Source: Triplophysa rosa
Taxonomy: Eukaryota; Chordata; Actinopteri; Cypriniformes; Nemacheilidae
Assembly (NCBI RefSeq): GCF_024868665.1
Contig: NC_079904.1
Location: 6,029,807 to 6,093,806 of the forward strand
Reading direction: 5' to 3'
Length of the DNA stretch: 64,000 nucleotides
The notes beneath the pieces were generated by a model that was not told the origin of the DNA, made no database searches, and saw only the letters and a program-made list of their open reading frames with translations. Shown here in pieces: positions 1 to 63,798 of this stretch. The translations under genes and the position numbers were made by a program. Every line of letters begins with the position of its first letter. Position 1 is the stretch's first letter.

Positions 1-3000
1 GTCTTCAAAAATGGAAGTGCACCGGTACGTAGGCACGCTCGGGATTTACGGATCTGTTTTTGATATGAGCAACTGTTGAATATTGTAATAAAAGCATCTA
101 TTTGAATGCGTCCTTAATGGACCTTATATTGCAAAACGCATTGTTAGAAGCGTGCACAGAAATTGCGTAAGGGCTGGAAAATGGCATCATTTTGATTCAC
201 ATTGGTTTAATTTCTGCATCATTGCTGGTTGTCTGTGTTTGGGATGATGGCTTTAATAAAACCGTTATCGGTCGTGATTGTGCAGAATGTGAGCTTCTTT
301 AGGAAGTGTGGTGGGAAATGTTTACAGTTTTATTTACTTTTATAGCTCCCTGTGGAATGGATGCAAGATACACAAATTGGCCTATAAAAGGTTTGGCAAG
401 CCAGCAACATTTGTGTACAGCAAATTCAGCCATCAAACATTGATAGGTAGCTATCCCCCTTGTGCTAATCTTGTCATACAAACCAAATTTGACTGGGCTT
501 CCCATCATTTTGTTTTCTTCAGCATCCTTGACAGTGTATTTTCTAATATAAATGTTTTCAAACGCATTAAAAGGTATTTGGGGACATTTTGTTTCTCCAT
601 GAATAGGGTGTTGTTTTTTAAACCATGCTGCCACTCGCAGCCATGACTAACTTATCTCTTGTGACGTTTTTAGTGGGAACCTCCGTGCATGCAAAAGGTG
701 GCGGATGGTTGTGGTTGGTGCGAGAACGGCAGCGTGTCGGATGCTTCCATAAAGTGCTCGATGGAGAAAAAACAGGTCGCTTTCAGCACTCACCTGTCGC
801 TTTCTTGACAGCCCAACACCTTGTAAAAACAGCAAATTGCATTGCTTGTGTAAACACGGTGTTACCATCACACCTGCTTTTTTGAATGCTTTAGGTCATA
901 GGGTGTTGCTAGTGTAGAGAAGAGCTGGTGCTGTTTAATGGGTTTAGGGTATGTTGCTAGATTGTCTTAACGCTTCTTAGTTAACCTAAAGCTGATTTGT
1001 TTTGACAACACTCCATTTACACCAGCTTAAATGCACACTAAAGCATTTTTTTTAGTTTCAGTGTTTATTGTTCTTTCTTGTTTTTCTCATTTGAGTATTA
1101 TGTGCTAGATTTAATGACTAGCCTGTATGTTTGTTTACATTTATAGGTCAACAGTTTTCCCATTGACCATAAATTTGAATAAACTACGAAAGTAGTTTTG
1201 TTAGCTAAAGTTGTTTATCGTTTTATTAGTGCCATTTATTGAGCCATTCTTAAGATTTAGAAGGGTTTAGGTTATGTTTACATCACAACAATGTACTACA
1301 GAATGCATGATGTTTTCACAAATTAGCATTTTTGTAGTTTACACTAGCATAGAGAAAAGCATAGCTAAGCTAACATAATTGTTATATTCAGTTTGCATTC
1401 TCAGCTCCCTAAAATGTAAAGGAACGGAAAAAATGTAAATTCCACCTTAGTTTGAGAGAGCTTGAGGTTTCCATGATGCTGTCAAACGTCACAGTGATTG
1501 TCAAATTTTTAATTTTGTTTGTTGTAAATTAAAGTCCCTATTCTCCTCACAGCTCATAATCATCTTTAATGTCCTGCATGTAAAGCTGTGTGGATTTCAC
1601 ACTCCCTTTTTTTAAAGATGGCATATGGCAGCTGTCAAGTGTATTTAGCGTTTCAATATTTTGGCTGTTATGTGTTTCAGTGATCAGTAAACATATAAAA
1701 CTCCTGAAGGAAAAATCTTAAATTTGTGCAAAAATATATATAGTTATATAATTATATAGTATATAGTTTTAGCAGCAACAACATGAACATTATGTGGCCC
1801 TAACTTAACTTCCGGTAGACATCCGCAAAGAATCTGTAATTGTTGAGTAGTTTTAAATGTATGTATTACAATTATTATACAATAAAATATTAATATTAAT
1901 TTAAATTAAATTGAAAATAAATTGCTGTATTATAACTAAGGGCCAGTGCGTGCATCCGATGAAACCGTCTATAGAATGGTATTTACAAAAGGCAATAAGA
2001 ATGTATATTTTAAACTTCAAAGCATGTGTCTTGGCCTAAATGGAAAAGTTGCAATTACAAAGCTATGAGCACTCTGCTCATATTGGCCTCTGTCCTTTTT
2101 AAGCATGTTCTTGTCCTCTTGCCAGTGGCTTAAAAGCAGACTTGTCTCACAAATAGCTGCCCATGCAGAGGATGTGATCACCGGGGCTGTTTATGCAGCG
2201 ATGATGTCTCCCATTGTCCTGCAAAGCGTGGCATGAATGAATCTGTACCGGCATCCACCAGAACGAACGTTCTGCGTGACTCATGGTTGTGAGTGTATTT
2301 TTAAGCCAGTTTTTGCAGTTTCTGTGGAGGTGGTGAGATGCTGGCAGCACAGGGGCTCTCCATATCAGCTGTGGAAGGAAACGGTTGCCGCTGATTGCTG
2401 CAATGACTGGCATCATGATAGTAAGGATGCCAAGGTTTAACGGTGAGCGGGTATTAATGCATTCAAGTCCGTTTAGTGTTTTGGTGTAGCATACACGTGT
2501 ACAATCGACCCTCAAATTATTTAATCAAATCGGGGAATGGACTCATAGATTTCTTATCAGTTTGTATATGCGAGGCGATCGTGCGCTCAGAGCACAGTGT
2601 TGTACAGGAAGACAAAGGGCGAGCACAAGAGAAGCCTGGATGTCTTTTTTTTCGCCTTCATACAGAATCTTTTTTCCCAGTGTTGTGTAGGAGCTACGCA
2701 TAAAACCCACCCACGTACAAGTGTTGCTAAGGTGATGGCTTTAATTCCTCAGCCTATAAAAAGACCAAAAGAGAGCAAAAAAACCTAACGAAGGATTGTG
2801 ACTTTTGAGAATGTCTCTTATGAGTATCACTACGGAGTGTTAGGGCTTTACAATGCAAGCACATGTGAGAATGAGAGATTGCGCATGCTTATGTTGTAGC
2901 CGTTTGGTAGCGACATGTTAAGTTTGACAGAATACATGATGACAAATATACACCTTAACATGGAGGAAATGAAATGCACAGTTAAACAGATAAAGTATGA

Positions 3001-3326
3001 ATGTTAAGGAAAGCAAGCAGAGTGCAAAAATAATTTTGTGCTTCAAATTACATGAATGAAAAATGGCATATAGCTACTTTATGTAGGGAACTGTAAATTT
3101 TATAGCAACCTAAATACACATTCAGAAATGTAAATGTTTTTTTATTTGCCTGATTCAGCAAATTTGCAGGTTGCAGGTTGGAAAAGCAATTAAACTATAG
3201 TTTATAAGGAAGACTTCTTGATATCTTTATCTTATTTTCTAGTTCAAGGATCTGAGGCTGAAGAAAGGAAAGTAATAAAATCTATGCTTGTATATGAAAG
3301 ACGTTTGTAAGACGGGAAAAGTTCAG

Positions 3327-3713
3327 TTAAAGGTGCTGTGTGTCATTTTTTGAAGGATCTACTGACAAAAATGATATATAATATACATAACTATGTCTTC
3401 AGAGGTGTATAAAGACCTAACATAATGAAGCGTTATGTTTTTATTACCTTAGAATGAGCTATTTCTATCTACATACACGGCGGGTCCCCTTTTATGGAAT
3501 TCGCCATGTTGTTTCTACAGTAGCCCTAAACGGACAAACTGCTCTACAGAGAGCGTTTCGTAAATACGTTATCTTCGACAAAGAAGCTAAAATGTGACGA
3601 CTTCTTTGTCCTGTGTCAGCCTCCGTAGTGCTTCCAGAGGAGGGGTGGAATGAGCCATTGGTTGCAATTTGCAACCTCACCGCTAGATGCCACTAAATTT
3701 CATACACCTTTAA
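3327..3713 (-). mobile_element. ~390-bp TTAA MITE, copy 1
   Basis: Bounded by TTAA on both sides, with ends TTAAAGGTGCTGTGTGT and CACCTTTAA. It is the reverse orientation of the copies at 6525 and 18579 (arbitrarily called plus). Shared internal landmarks are the CTAGTGGTGAGGTTGC-like block, GGGCTACTGTAGAAACAACAT and CACCTCTGAAGACATAG. It has no coding capacity, so it is a non-autonomous element. Confidence 0.85.
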
Positions 3714-4535
3714 GTGGTAAAGTAAGATTTTATTCACCTATTAAAAAAAAAACATATCTTTTTTGTAAATTCTTGACAAGAACATGTTCAATGTGCTTCA
3801 TTCTTTAACGTTTTCTATTTTCCTCAACAGGTATTGTCTAAAACTTTTGAAAACTTGTTATAGCACTTCTTGAGTCCCTGCGATGAATTGGTCTGTTTTC
3901 TTCACTGTTTTAGGTCGCTTTGTATAAAAACAGGCTAAATGTAATATAAATGTACTTTAAAATAGCCCCTTGGACAAAACATGTTTGTAGTTAATGCACG
4001 TTTAGAAAGTTCTCACCTCTGATGACTACTTCCTGTTTAATGCTCTAGCTCGTAAACATCTAAATTTTATAATAGATTCTAATCTTAGTCATAGTCTTAT
4101 AGTTAACAGTTTTATAATTAAATCCCCCGGTTCATTCAGCGATTCTTGGTGCGATTCTTGGTTGGTTATTAGTCCCTGTATGCTGGTTTTACCTTGTGGC
4201 TGTGAGACGTTCTGCATCTCGCAGTGGGAGTCAGAGCCTATTTCCAGCTCGCTGTAACACCTCCGCCATGCCGTGGACCCTCGGGCTTCCTGCAAGCAGT
4301 CAGTTCTCAGCCTGAGCCATGGCTATTACATGAGCACGGGTTTAAAATAGCTTCTGTCTGCTTTCTCTCACGCACCTGTGGCTAGTTGAGTAGGTAAAAA
4401 GCAGCAGGAAGGTTATTTTAAGACGCTGTAGCCCTAAAAGGGGATTTTTAGGATCTTTTAAATTGAGATGTTTACACCTCAGGTGTAGTTGCTATGGTTT
4501 AGGTTGCCATTTGGTTTGTTTATTTATTTTGCCAT

Positions 4536-4687
4536 TTAAAGGGATAGTGCACCCGAAACGGGAAATTCTGTCATCATTCACTCACCATTTTGTCATTTCA
4601 AACATGTATGGCTTTCTTCTGCAGAACAGGAAAGAAGATATTTTGAAGAATGTTGGCAACCGATTGTTGGTAAACTTATCACTTTAA
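4536..4687. mobile_element. short AGTTCACCC-type MITE
   Basis: Starts TTAAAGGGATAGTGCACCC and ends ACTTATCACTTTAA, with the typical internal words TTCTGCAGAACA and AAGAAGATATTTTGAAGAAT. It is a short deleted version of the palindromic family that recurs at least twelve more times in this window. TTAA lies at both edges. Confidence 0.85.
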
Positions 4688-5962
4688 GAATGAAATGTTT
4701 TTTAGATTCCATCTATGCAAGCTATTCCTAGACTGATTTCCTTAAAAAGTGTAAATGCTGCGGCTTTAGTGAATGAGGGCGGTGCTATCTGATAGTTTTG
4801 ACCAATGGCAAACCGGGAATGTCTGGAGATTGGTTTTGAGGTTGAGGTTGTTTTTGCATGTCCCTTTGGTGATGCTAGTGCTGCAGAAAGTATACACTTA
4901 TGTAGACAAGATTTGTCTTATTCATATAAAAACTGGTACGATATCAAACGATTTACAGTGTAATCTGTGTGCTTTGCCCTTGAAGATCTTTGATTTATCC
5001 GTTTGAGAAGTTGCAGTTCTACAAATGCAAAGATTGTACAGTCATGTGAAAAAACAAAGAACCCTGGCTGGGCTAGTCTAACTTTGTGTTAGTGTTTGTA
5101 TTATGCTGCGTTTCTCTATTTTTTCCCTGACTTTCCTCAAGACCTTGACAATACATGAGGAATCCTTAGGTCTCTTTGCAGGATTGTTTTAGATCTTTTT
5201 GTGGTCCTGGGGCCAGTTATCTGCTTGACTTTCGAGGACGTCTGAATCCTCGTTGTTTGCTGGAGTCTCATTGGATTTGCGATACGACTTTGAGGTAGCA
5301 GCTTGTGAGAGTTAGTGTTGGACAATTTGAGCCGTGTAAACAAACAGTGTTAAAGAGCGAGAGTGCCTGTGTTACTCTTGTTGACATACATGATTCATGT
5401 CAGCCCTTCATAGCAAGGTACAAATGGTTTATAACTCACAAGCAGGGTTGGGCTTTTAATATTACACGTAAGAAGTAAAATATAGTTGAAAGAAATGTAT
5501 TTAGATTTGCAGTTTTACTAAGCATTCACGTTCAACATATTGGCCATTATAATTTTGACCCTGACACATTGTCAACATGCAGAATCCACATCTGTGTTTA
5601 TGGATGCAATGGCAATGTCATCTTACTTGTGTAGTTTATTTGTGAATGAGTCTGTTACACAGGCGAAGACAATGAAGCTGTCATCAAGGACGTTCGTTTG
5701 AGTCATGCAGAAGGTTGATGGTGATTTCTCCTGATGTTGCAGGCACTGGGTTACATAATCAGATCCTGTTTTACCATGCTCTTCCCCAGAGCGCTTTCTC
5801 TCGTGTCACTGCAGCCTCAGCACGAAGCGCTCTGATGCATTTTTTTGGCTATGGGATGTTAATACGACAAGGAATTGAGAACATTTCCTGATTGTGTTGT
5901 TGCAGTTTAATATCGGAGGGTTATTGATCAGACTGTGTCATTGTATTTGTTTAGACAGTTAT

Positions 5963-6396
5963 TAGGGCTGGGACTATATTTTTATGCTCCGTTTTGCAAT
6001 GAATTGTGATTAAATGCCGCCACATCCGAAAGCCAGATGGCGCTCTCACGCAGAAACTCTGAATATGGGACACAGAAGAAAAACAATTTACACACGTAGT
6101 TCCAGGAAATGCCAATGGTCATATTGTATTGCTGTTCTTCAAACCTTTTCATGTATTTTCATGATAATAAAGTATATTTATGATGATGCTGTTTGACGAG
6201 TATTGCTTTTTCAAATGCACATTATAAACGATTAAATCTTGTAGTGATTTTAGATCGAGCAGTACTTCCTACTGATCAAAGAGCAGTAGTTCACGGAAGA
6301 GCTGTGCATAGAGCACAGAATCGAAGCCGTTGCGATTCAGAAATGATTCTAGAAAGGTATAATTAGTGTGAATCGTGATACATTGTTCCCAGCCCT
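5963..6396. mobile_element. hAT-like non-autonomous element
   Basis: Ends are AGGGCTGGGACTAT and, inverted, GTTCCCAGCCCT. These resemble the AGGGCTG termini of the clearer hAT elements at 15874, 30041 and 50170. The interior has no recognisable transposase. No target duplication could be read, so the boundaries are approximate. Confidence 0.6.
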
Positions 6397-6524
6397 AGAC
6401 TTTGTCCTCTAGCATTTAACCACACAAGGTTTTTAAGTGAAACTCTTAACATGCGACACACAATTGCTTACCAATTAACATTTTTATATTATTAGCCTAA
6501 ATAATTACCATTGTTGGGTTGAGT

Positions 6525-6905
6525 TTAAAAGGCCCAGTGTATTAAATTTTGCTGCATCTAGTGGTGAGGTTGCGAATTGCATCCAACGCTCACTCCGCCC
6601 CTCCCTTTCAAAGGACTAAGGTGGCTGACGCAAGTCTTTAAGTTTTCGCTTCTTTGCTGAAGGAGATAACGTATTTATGAAATGCGCTCTGAAGAGCAGC
6701 TGGTCTGTTTAGGGCTACTGTAGAAACAACATGGCAAATGGCATGCAAGGGATCCTGTGGTGTATGTAGATAGAAATCGCTCATTCTAGGGTAATAAAAA
6801 CATAGTGCTTCATTATGTAAGGTCTTTATACACCTCTGAAGACATAGTTCTGTATATTATATTGCATTTCTGTCAATAGATCCTTCAAAAAAGACAGGCA
6901 AAAGC
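6525..6905 (+). mobile_element. ~390-bp TTAA MITE, copy 2
   Basis: Starts TTAAAAGGCCCAGTGT and follows the 18579 copy through the CTAGTGGTGAGGTTGC block and CACCTCTGAAGACATAG to TCAATAGATCCTTCAAAAAA. The final inverted end is missing or eroded. It is in the opposite orientation to copies 1 and 4. Confidence 0.85.
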
Positions 6906-7452
6906 TATACTGTTTGAATAGCAGGGCTATATTTCATATTTATCTTCATGTATCTCACTATTTTAGCTGCGTTCAAGCTCTTGTCCTCTTAATGTGGCTT
7001 ATTTATAATAAACTGTTTTTTATTTGCATCCAATATCAGCGCACAAGCTTTTTATTTTAATCATTTCCCTAATTGCAATGTGCCCAGTGCTCAAGAACAA
7101 ATGTAATAATGTGGATTTCTGCACATTCCAACAATACTGGCAGCATTATTTGTCTATTATACTAGCTGAATGTTTAATTGAGTAGTTGATTAATGAGAAA
7201 ATGCATAATTTTGCTATGTTCAGTATTTCATCACACAGTTTTGCCTTTTACCATAAAGCCCCTCGAGTTCACCTCCATGCTGTTTGTTTGCATTCATGGA
7301 ATGAAACTAAAGAGAGATTATTCATTTGAAGGGTGTGAAAGTGAAACTGAATAAACATGAATCAGGACCACGTATTCGCTCGAATTTGATTGCCACGAAT
7401 TTGTCTTGGTTGACAACGAAGGTTACAATAATCGCACGGACCAATGCAAAAC

Positions 7453-7861
7453 TTAAAGGAACAGTTCACCCAAAAATGAAAATTCTATACTAATACTCAC
7501 AATATCTTTGTTCTGATGAACACAGAGAAAGATATTTGGAAGAATACTTGTAACCAAACAGTTCTTGGCCACCACTGACCACCATAGTAGGAATTATTTT
7601 TTAAATGTCTTTGTTCTGTTGAGCACAAAAAAGATATTGTGAAGAATGTAGGAAAGTAAACAGTTCTGGGCCACTTTTCACTACCATTGTAATTTTTCCT
7701 ACTATGGTAGTCAATGGTGGCCAAGACCTGTTTGGTTACAAGCATTCTTCCAAATATCTTTCTATGTGTTCATCAGAACAAAGAAATGTATACAGATTTG
7801 GCACACCTCGAGGGTGAGTAAATGACAGAATTTTTATTTTTGGGTGAACTGTCCCTTATAA
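7453..7861. mobile_element. long palindromic AGTTCACCC-type MITE
   Basis: Begins TTAAAGGAACAGTTCACCC and ends GGTGAACTGTCCCTTATAA. The two arms are mutually inverted (TTTGTTCTGATGAACACAGA against TGTGTTCATCAGAACAAAG). An additional inverted segment sits around CACCATAGTAGGAATT and CCTACTATGGTAGTCAATGG, so a transcript of it would fold into a long hairpin. Confidence 0.85.
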
Positions 7862-8397
7862 TGAGTTCACATATATGAGAATAATGAGGTCAAGTTAGGC
7901 TTTTTTAGCTAGTTCTACCCTGTTAACCAGTATCTTTTCTGACTGTCTTCCATCAATTACACCATAATATAGTGTGGAGCTCCGGAGACTCGCTCGCTGT
8001 GCTCCGGCACGCTCGTTCCTTAATTAAAGTGCAGGGATTGGTCTCAGTGGACAATCCTGTTAGATTAGCCCATATCTGCTAGGCGGATGATCCCGGGATC
8101 TCATCTCAGTCATCAGTTAGATTTTGCAGAGAAGCAAAACAAAACACTCGACAATCTGTCAGTGTATATTCTGAAGTGCTTTGTCATTTATTTCACCCGA
8201 TTGACTCTGCTGTCAGCCGGTGGCATCTGATTTGAAAGCTCTTCAGTCTCCCCAGTGATGTGTAGTATGTGAATATTAAGTGACTTGAACATTCTTCGTA
8301 AATGATGTCAGTGTAGGTCCGGTACACTTGTGTTAAGTTTTTCCAGTTGTTCCAAGCTTATCATGTCTTTGAAAACTTGAAAGACTATATTCAGTTT

Positions 8398-8475
8398 CTG
8401 TCACTCAACGGGTAGATAACGTGGTGAAAACAATGCTAAGCTCATGAGTTTGATTTCCAGTCACACACACAAAAC
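8398..8475 (+). repeat. tRNA-derived SINE head fragment
   Basis: An A-box-like stretch (ACTCAACGGGTAGATAACG) is followed about 35 bases later by a B-box-like GAGTTTGATTTCCAGT. The spacing and words match the tRNA-like head of fish SINEs. There is no full cloverleaf, so it is not called a tRNA gene. Confidence 0.45.
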
Positions 8476-8523
8476 GCAATGTAAATTGATTTTTTTAGTC
8501 CACGTTTGATGTTTAATATATAT

Positions 8524-8800
8524 GACATTTACATTTAGTCATTTAGCAGACGCTTTTAACCAAAGCGACATACAAAGTAGGGGAAAACAATATAAGCAAT
8601 TTGTGCAACAAAAGAACAACAATGTATAGGTGCAGTAAAACTGGTCTCAGTTAGCCTACCACAGTATACGAAGCTAAGCTTTTTTTTGTCTTTTTTTTGA
8701 GGGGGGGATAGGAAAGTAGAAAAGCAGTAGAAGACTACTAATGGGTCAGATGTTGACCGAAGAGATGTGTTTTTAAAGAGTACATTCCTCAATATTTTTA
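8524..8800 (-). mobile_element. LINE L2-like 3' tail fragment
   Basis: Starts with CATTTACATTTAGTCATTTA and GCAGACGCTTTTAACCAAAG, the inverted 3' tail shared by fish L2-type LINEs and dependent SINEs. It aligns by eye with 49743 onwards, through CTGGTCTCA..AGCCTACCACA..TATAC and down to GATGTTGACCGAAGAGATGTG. No reverse-transcriptase coding survives in this copy. Confidence 0.75.
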
Positions 8801-8972
8801 AGGGCTTATTTTGGTTTATGGAGTGTCCGACAACAAGTTTATGTACATACATGATGTAAAAATACTATTATTTCGTAATAATAAGCAGTTTTTATTACCT
8901 TACTTCTTGACTGACTCGCAAATGATTCGTTCCGCGATTCATCTGTGTAATCTCCGCCTTTCCGCCAGCGTA

Positions 8973-9068
8973 GTCTGATCTGATTGGTCAGATAGTGTAG
9001 TCTGCTGTGATTGGTCAGATGGTCTAGTCTGCTGTGATTGGTCAAATGGTCTGCTGTGATTGGTCAAA
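8973..9068. promoter_or_regulatory. tandem CCAAT-box array
   Basis: The word GATTGGTCA (inverted CCAAT box plus flanks) occurs four times, at 8982, 9009, 9036 and 9058, inside imperfect 22-27 bp tandem units. The array lies about 90 bases upstream of the ATG of the plus-strand exon candidate at 9160, where NF-Y-type promoter boxes would be expected. The promoter role is inference; the repeat is directly visible. Confidence 0.5.
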
Positions 9069-9159
9069 TGCGTTCAGCATGTGTCGCAAATGGACCGCCT
9101 ATCATTACTTCTGTATTACGGTTTGCAGGTGGTTGGATATTAACAGTGTATAGAGAGAG

Positions 9160-9232
9160 ATGGCGTCGATTTTACCTTACCAGTTCGAGCCCGAGTCTGA
9201 CGAATCATTCTTTAATCCTTATACAGATGCCA
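9160..9232 (+). CDS. possible first coding exon, LPYQFEPE-type protein
   Basis: ATG at 9160 opens a short frame starting MASILPYQFEPESDESFF, ending at a good donor (A|GTAAGA at 9233). The (L/I)LPYQFEPE opening resembles the amino end of a fish-expanded family of uncharacterised proteins with a P2X7-intracellular-like zinc domain; this is from memory of the family, not a search. The next exon was not found, and reading through soon meets a stop. It lies in enah intron 1 on the same strand, just upstream of the THAP exon on the other strand. It may be a relic, a transposon exon or a nested gene. Confidence 0.35.
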
Positions 9233-9535
9233 GTAAGAAAAAGGACTGTTTTAGACACTTCTCTTGTAACAGTTAGTTATCACGGCATACAGTGTACGGT
9301 GTTCGTATCTTCAGATGTTATTATAACTATAGTACACCACGCAGTTCTTGAAATAAAGACTTTGCGAGTTAATATGGTTGAACACTTACATTAGCGCAAC
9401 GAGTTTATAGCTAACGTTAGGTAAACAAACAGTAACAACCCCAAAAATAACGGTAACGTTAGCTAAACACAGACATGAGATAACGTCACACAAATTTAAT
9501 TTTAAGTAAAGACAAAAATAAAGAGTCACACTTAC

Positions 9536-9811
9536 AGGTTGTGATTCGGTGGAGCTTACAGGTCCAAATAAAGTTGGTATTGCAACATCTTTTAAGGAAA
9601 GACGTTTAATGTATCCTGGAGTAAAGGTGCCAAGATTGATGAAGCAATCTTCGGTAAAATGACGCGCGCAAAGTAAAACGTTCGGTTTATACTCCTTTGG
9701 GGTCGTTTGAAAAATAAATAGTAACCATTTTTTCCTCAGAAGTCCTTCCTTTGGTAGTGAAAATAAGACTGACTTAGTTTCATTACATAGAACACAGCTT
9801 CTCTTAGACAT
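9536..9811 (-). CDS. THAP zinc-finger domain exon
   Basis: A 92-codon frame starts at the ATG whose complement is 9809-9811 and ends at a perfect donor (CT|GTAAGT, complement of 9530-9535). It encodes a full THAP DNA-binding domain: zinc ligands Cys6, Cys9, Cys48 and His51 (C-x2-C-x38-C-x2-H), the invariant Trp29 and Pro38, Phe52 after the His, and a final AIPTLF equivalent to the family AVPTIF signature. THAP domains occur in cellular transcription factors, and in P-element and Kolobok-type transposases. No downstream exon was recognised to the left, so the rest of the protein is unknown. An earlier in-frame ATG gives three more residues (MCI); the MSKRSC start fits THAP spacing better. A GC box (AGGCGGGG near 9880) lies upstream. 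Confidence 0.7.
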
Positions 9812-10781
9812 GATGCACACGTCACGAACGAGCTAGTACAGTGTTTGGGGAGGAGAGAGTTAAGTTTTCGCAGTCAGTAGGCGGGGATTTTTCTAGTGAC
9901 GTAGGTACATTGTGGTTAAAGATTCGGACAGGTCATGGCTTGTTCGCGTGATTCAGAGTCGATTACCTTTTTTATAAGCTAATAACTTTGTTATTCGTTC
10001 ACCTTCGGATTTACAACTTGGCAGATTGCTTACATTCAAACACGGCAAAATTAAACACTTCATGAAATGTATTTTTTATGATCTCGAGGAATGTACTCTT
10101 TAACCGATTCTCAAAGATGAGAAGCAATATTTTTGTCCATTGATTCTCAAGTGTGGGGGTGGGGCTAACCGTCTTGAAAACGTAAATTGTAAGCGCTAGC
10201 TTTTAGCGCTTGTCACTTTGCCGTATCATATGTGGCAAAGAAGTGACATGTCTGTAAAATTTTCAAGGTTTCTAGATAAAGGGGAATGTGAGCTCAAGGT
10301 GAGAGCACTTTCTCACTTCTCGCTCTTTCCTTTTTCCACCTGCACTTGATGCACTTCTGCTCAAAGTGCAGACTACTTTTAGCGGCTCTTTTCTTATTCT
10401 ATCAAAGCTGTAAATAATTTAGAGTTATATGCCAGGTGAGTTCTGGCCTAAAATGCAAAGTGAGCAGAGCGACATGGGAATTGATTTTCAGTGTTTACAT
10501 TTAATGGGTGACTGCATAATGAACGATTGACCTATAAAGGTGAACTGCACTTGAATGCTAATGCAGAATCACACCGCGGATGGCAACTTATCTGTGGTTT
10601 AAAGCTTTTTGTGAGGGGAAAACGATTAACTACAACCATTGACTGTTAATTTCAGATGTTTGTTCTGTACATTGAATGCACAGATTTATTGGCTCCTCAC
10701 ATAAAGTGAGGTGTTGTCTTTTTTCTGTTTCGAACCATTGAAGCTTAATGGAGGCTAATTTAGTTTTCTGTTGTGTGATAA

Positions 10782-61455
<50,674 letters not shown>

Positions 61456-62061
61456 GATGATGAGACGCATCTGTATTTTTACCCACGAGATCAGCTTCGG
61501 TTTAAGACATTATCTCAAAAGCAATGAAAATGGACAATTACAGTTTTAACCAGTGGTGATCACAATAACCATGTTATTCGGGAAGATCTGTTGAGGAAGT
61601 TTTGAGCGTGAGGTCACGGGGGTGCAAGGGGATGCCCAGATGCCTCGAAAGCAATGGCGTACTCCCAAAGCCCTGTTTTTTGGGGGGGTCAGGACACTTA
61701 AGGAAGCGATTGTCCATATGCAAAGGATGACTTTTACTGCGGAAGGCAATTCGGATGATGGACACAAACTATTACTGAACTACATACTGTATTAACCATC
61801 GAAGAGTGAAATTGTAAATCGAGCTGATGACATTCATTCTATGGCACATTGTTTAGCAAAGGGCAGGCTTTGTATTTTATGAATTCTTTAAACGGTGGTG
61901 ATGATGATGATGATGAAGAAATGTTAATTCAGTTGGTCTTTATATAGAGCTGAATCTTGATCTCTGGCCAACCAAATGTGTATGGTGGTCTATTGCTGCA
62001 GGACTCTAAAGCTTGTCTTCCTACTATTTTAATCACAATATGTACATTAAAATAAGAAGAA

Positions 62062-62067
62062 AATAAA
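62062..62067 (+). promoter_or_regulatory. possible proximal poly(A) signal
   Basis: AATAAA about 600 bases after the stop codon. Another AATAAA lies at 62582-62587. Either could give a shorter enah 3' UTR. Confidence 0.4.
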
Positions 62068-63798
62068 CATTATACCCTCATTCAGTCAACCTGTTCTGAT
62101 GTTCGCCAAGACCATATCAGGTAGCTTGGGATGATGAGTCTTCTGGTCGATGAGCCGCTGTTACACGTATACCTTCTTTGTCTCGTGTGTTCGCCGGGAA
62201 GATTACGAGGGACAATGCCTTTCTACTGTACATCATTGTAGCTCTTACCAAAATCCTCTCAGCCAATCAAATCGAAGGTTGACGCCAACGTCGACCGGAC
62301 CGTATCTGTAGATAGTGCTAACCAGAAATACTATGAAACTTTTTACTCACCGTAGGCTCTTTCGTATTTCTTTCAATTTCAGTGCATGTCTTCTTATGAG
62401 CTGTAAGGGAAAAACGGTTGCCACGAAAATAATTTTAGTTCGTAAGCAATAAGTGTAGCATCTTTACTCGTTTTCCCATGTGTTTTTTCTTTAAGCCTAT
62501 CCACTCTGCCCTCAAACCGTGGATGATGTTCTCCATATGCATACTCGTAGTGCATTTCGCAAAAGGACAACTCTTAGCCATAATAAATTTGCAGGGGTAC
62601 GACATCCTATAATTTAGGATTTAAGGATGCAAAAGATCATGCATGGGAACTTATTCTGCTTCTTCTGGGCCAAGCAGCACATCAGAGACGAATACAGGTT
62701 TGTGGCATTAAGAATGGTTTGGATTTTTGTTTCTTTTTTTGTCCAATCATGTGTTGTTTATTTTTGCATTGACCTTTTCTGCACACTGGAGGGCGTTCGG
62801 CTCTGTAGAGGGGCTCTATCTTCCAACATGCTTTTGTTAGGGAACTTTTATTGGGAATGTGCTTTATAAGATGGATATCTTTGTAAAAACATGAAGTGTG
62901 ATTATAGGCTATGTGAATTTTACGAAAAATCATTGAATTTATTCTCTCGGATCAAATCTCTCCCCAACCCATGGCATGGTTGCATCTGCTCACCTTTCAA
63001 TCCTACGTAATTTCTTTTGTACTTCTTGTGCAGTTCACAACAAATCCTTTTTGCCATCACTGAAAATAATCTCTCAAGGAATCAGAGCGTTTGTATGGAG
63101 TGTTTACAGCATTGATTGCACTTTAAAAACCCATAGAAATTCAAATTATTATAATGCTGACAGGACAGCCGTCACTTTGTGGCTGGCAATATCACCAAAG
63201 CTAAACAGTGAGTTCATCTCTAGAACGTCACACTCTCCTGATCCACCCTTTGTTTTAACAACAAACAACTATGGTTGGTTGATCATTAGGTTAAACAGGC
63301 GTAATGTTTTGATCAGGGTTGATTCATTCCTGGATAAACCTGTTTGTGATCCTCATGGTTTGTGCCTTGTTCGGAAGTTGTATTTGATATGTCAGAAATG
63401 TAAAAGCGTATATATAGAGAGTATTATTTTAGGGCCTGCCATAACTTTGATTGTTTTGCATTTTCAGCGAGTTGCAAAGGAAGCTTTTATGATCTTGCAT
63501 TCTCATTCTTCTGCGTCATTTTCCTTTGCAATTACGGTGTGGTTTGTGTTAAGGTTAAAACCATGTATGCTGGTGAGATGTGAGAAACTGATCTTTGTTG
63601 TGGTGGAAATCAGTTGATGATGTTATCAATTTTGAACGTGTTGTCGGCACCTTGGGACAGGTCATATTTAACTGAACTTCCTTAAAATGCAACTTTCAGT
63701 TTCTTTATCTTTCTATTTTATCGTCATGTTGTACCATACTGTTTTCATGTTCATTAGAAGTTTCTTACATGCTAACATTGTTTTGTTTGAGCAAATGA

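Noticed and set aside
299..646. Overlapping ~110-codon frames on both strands near the window start
   Set aside because: The two strands are open over the same bases, neither reading resembles a known protein, and no splice or promoter context supports either.
62976..63617. 213-codon open frame downstream of enah on the + strand
   Set aside because: It lies in the presumed enah 3' UTR, with no recognisable domain, odd composition and no promoter or splice context; most likely a chance open frame.
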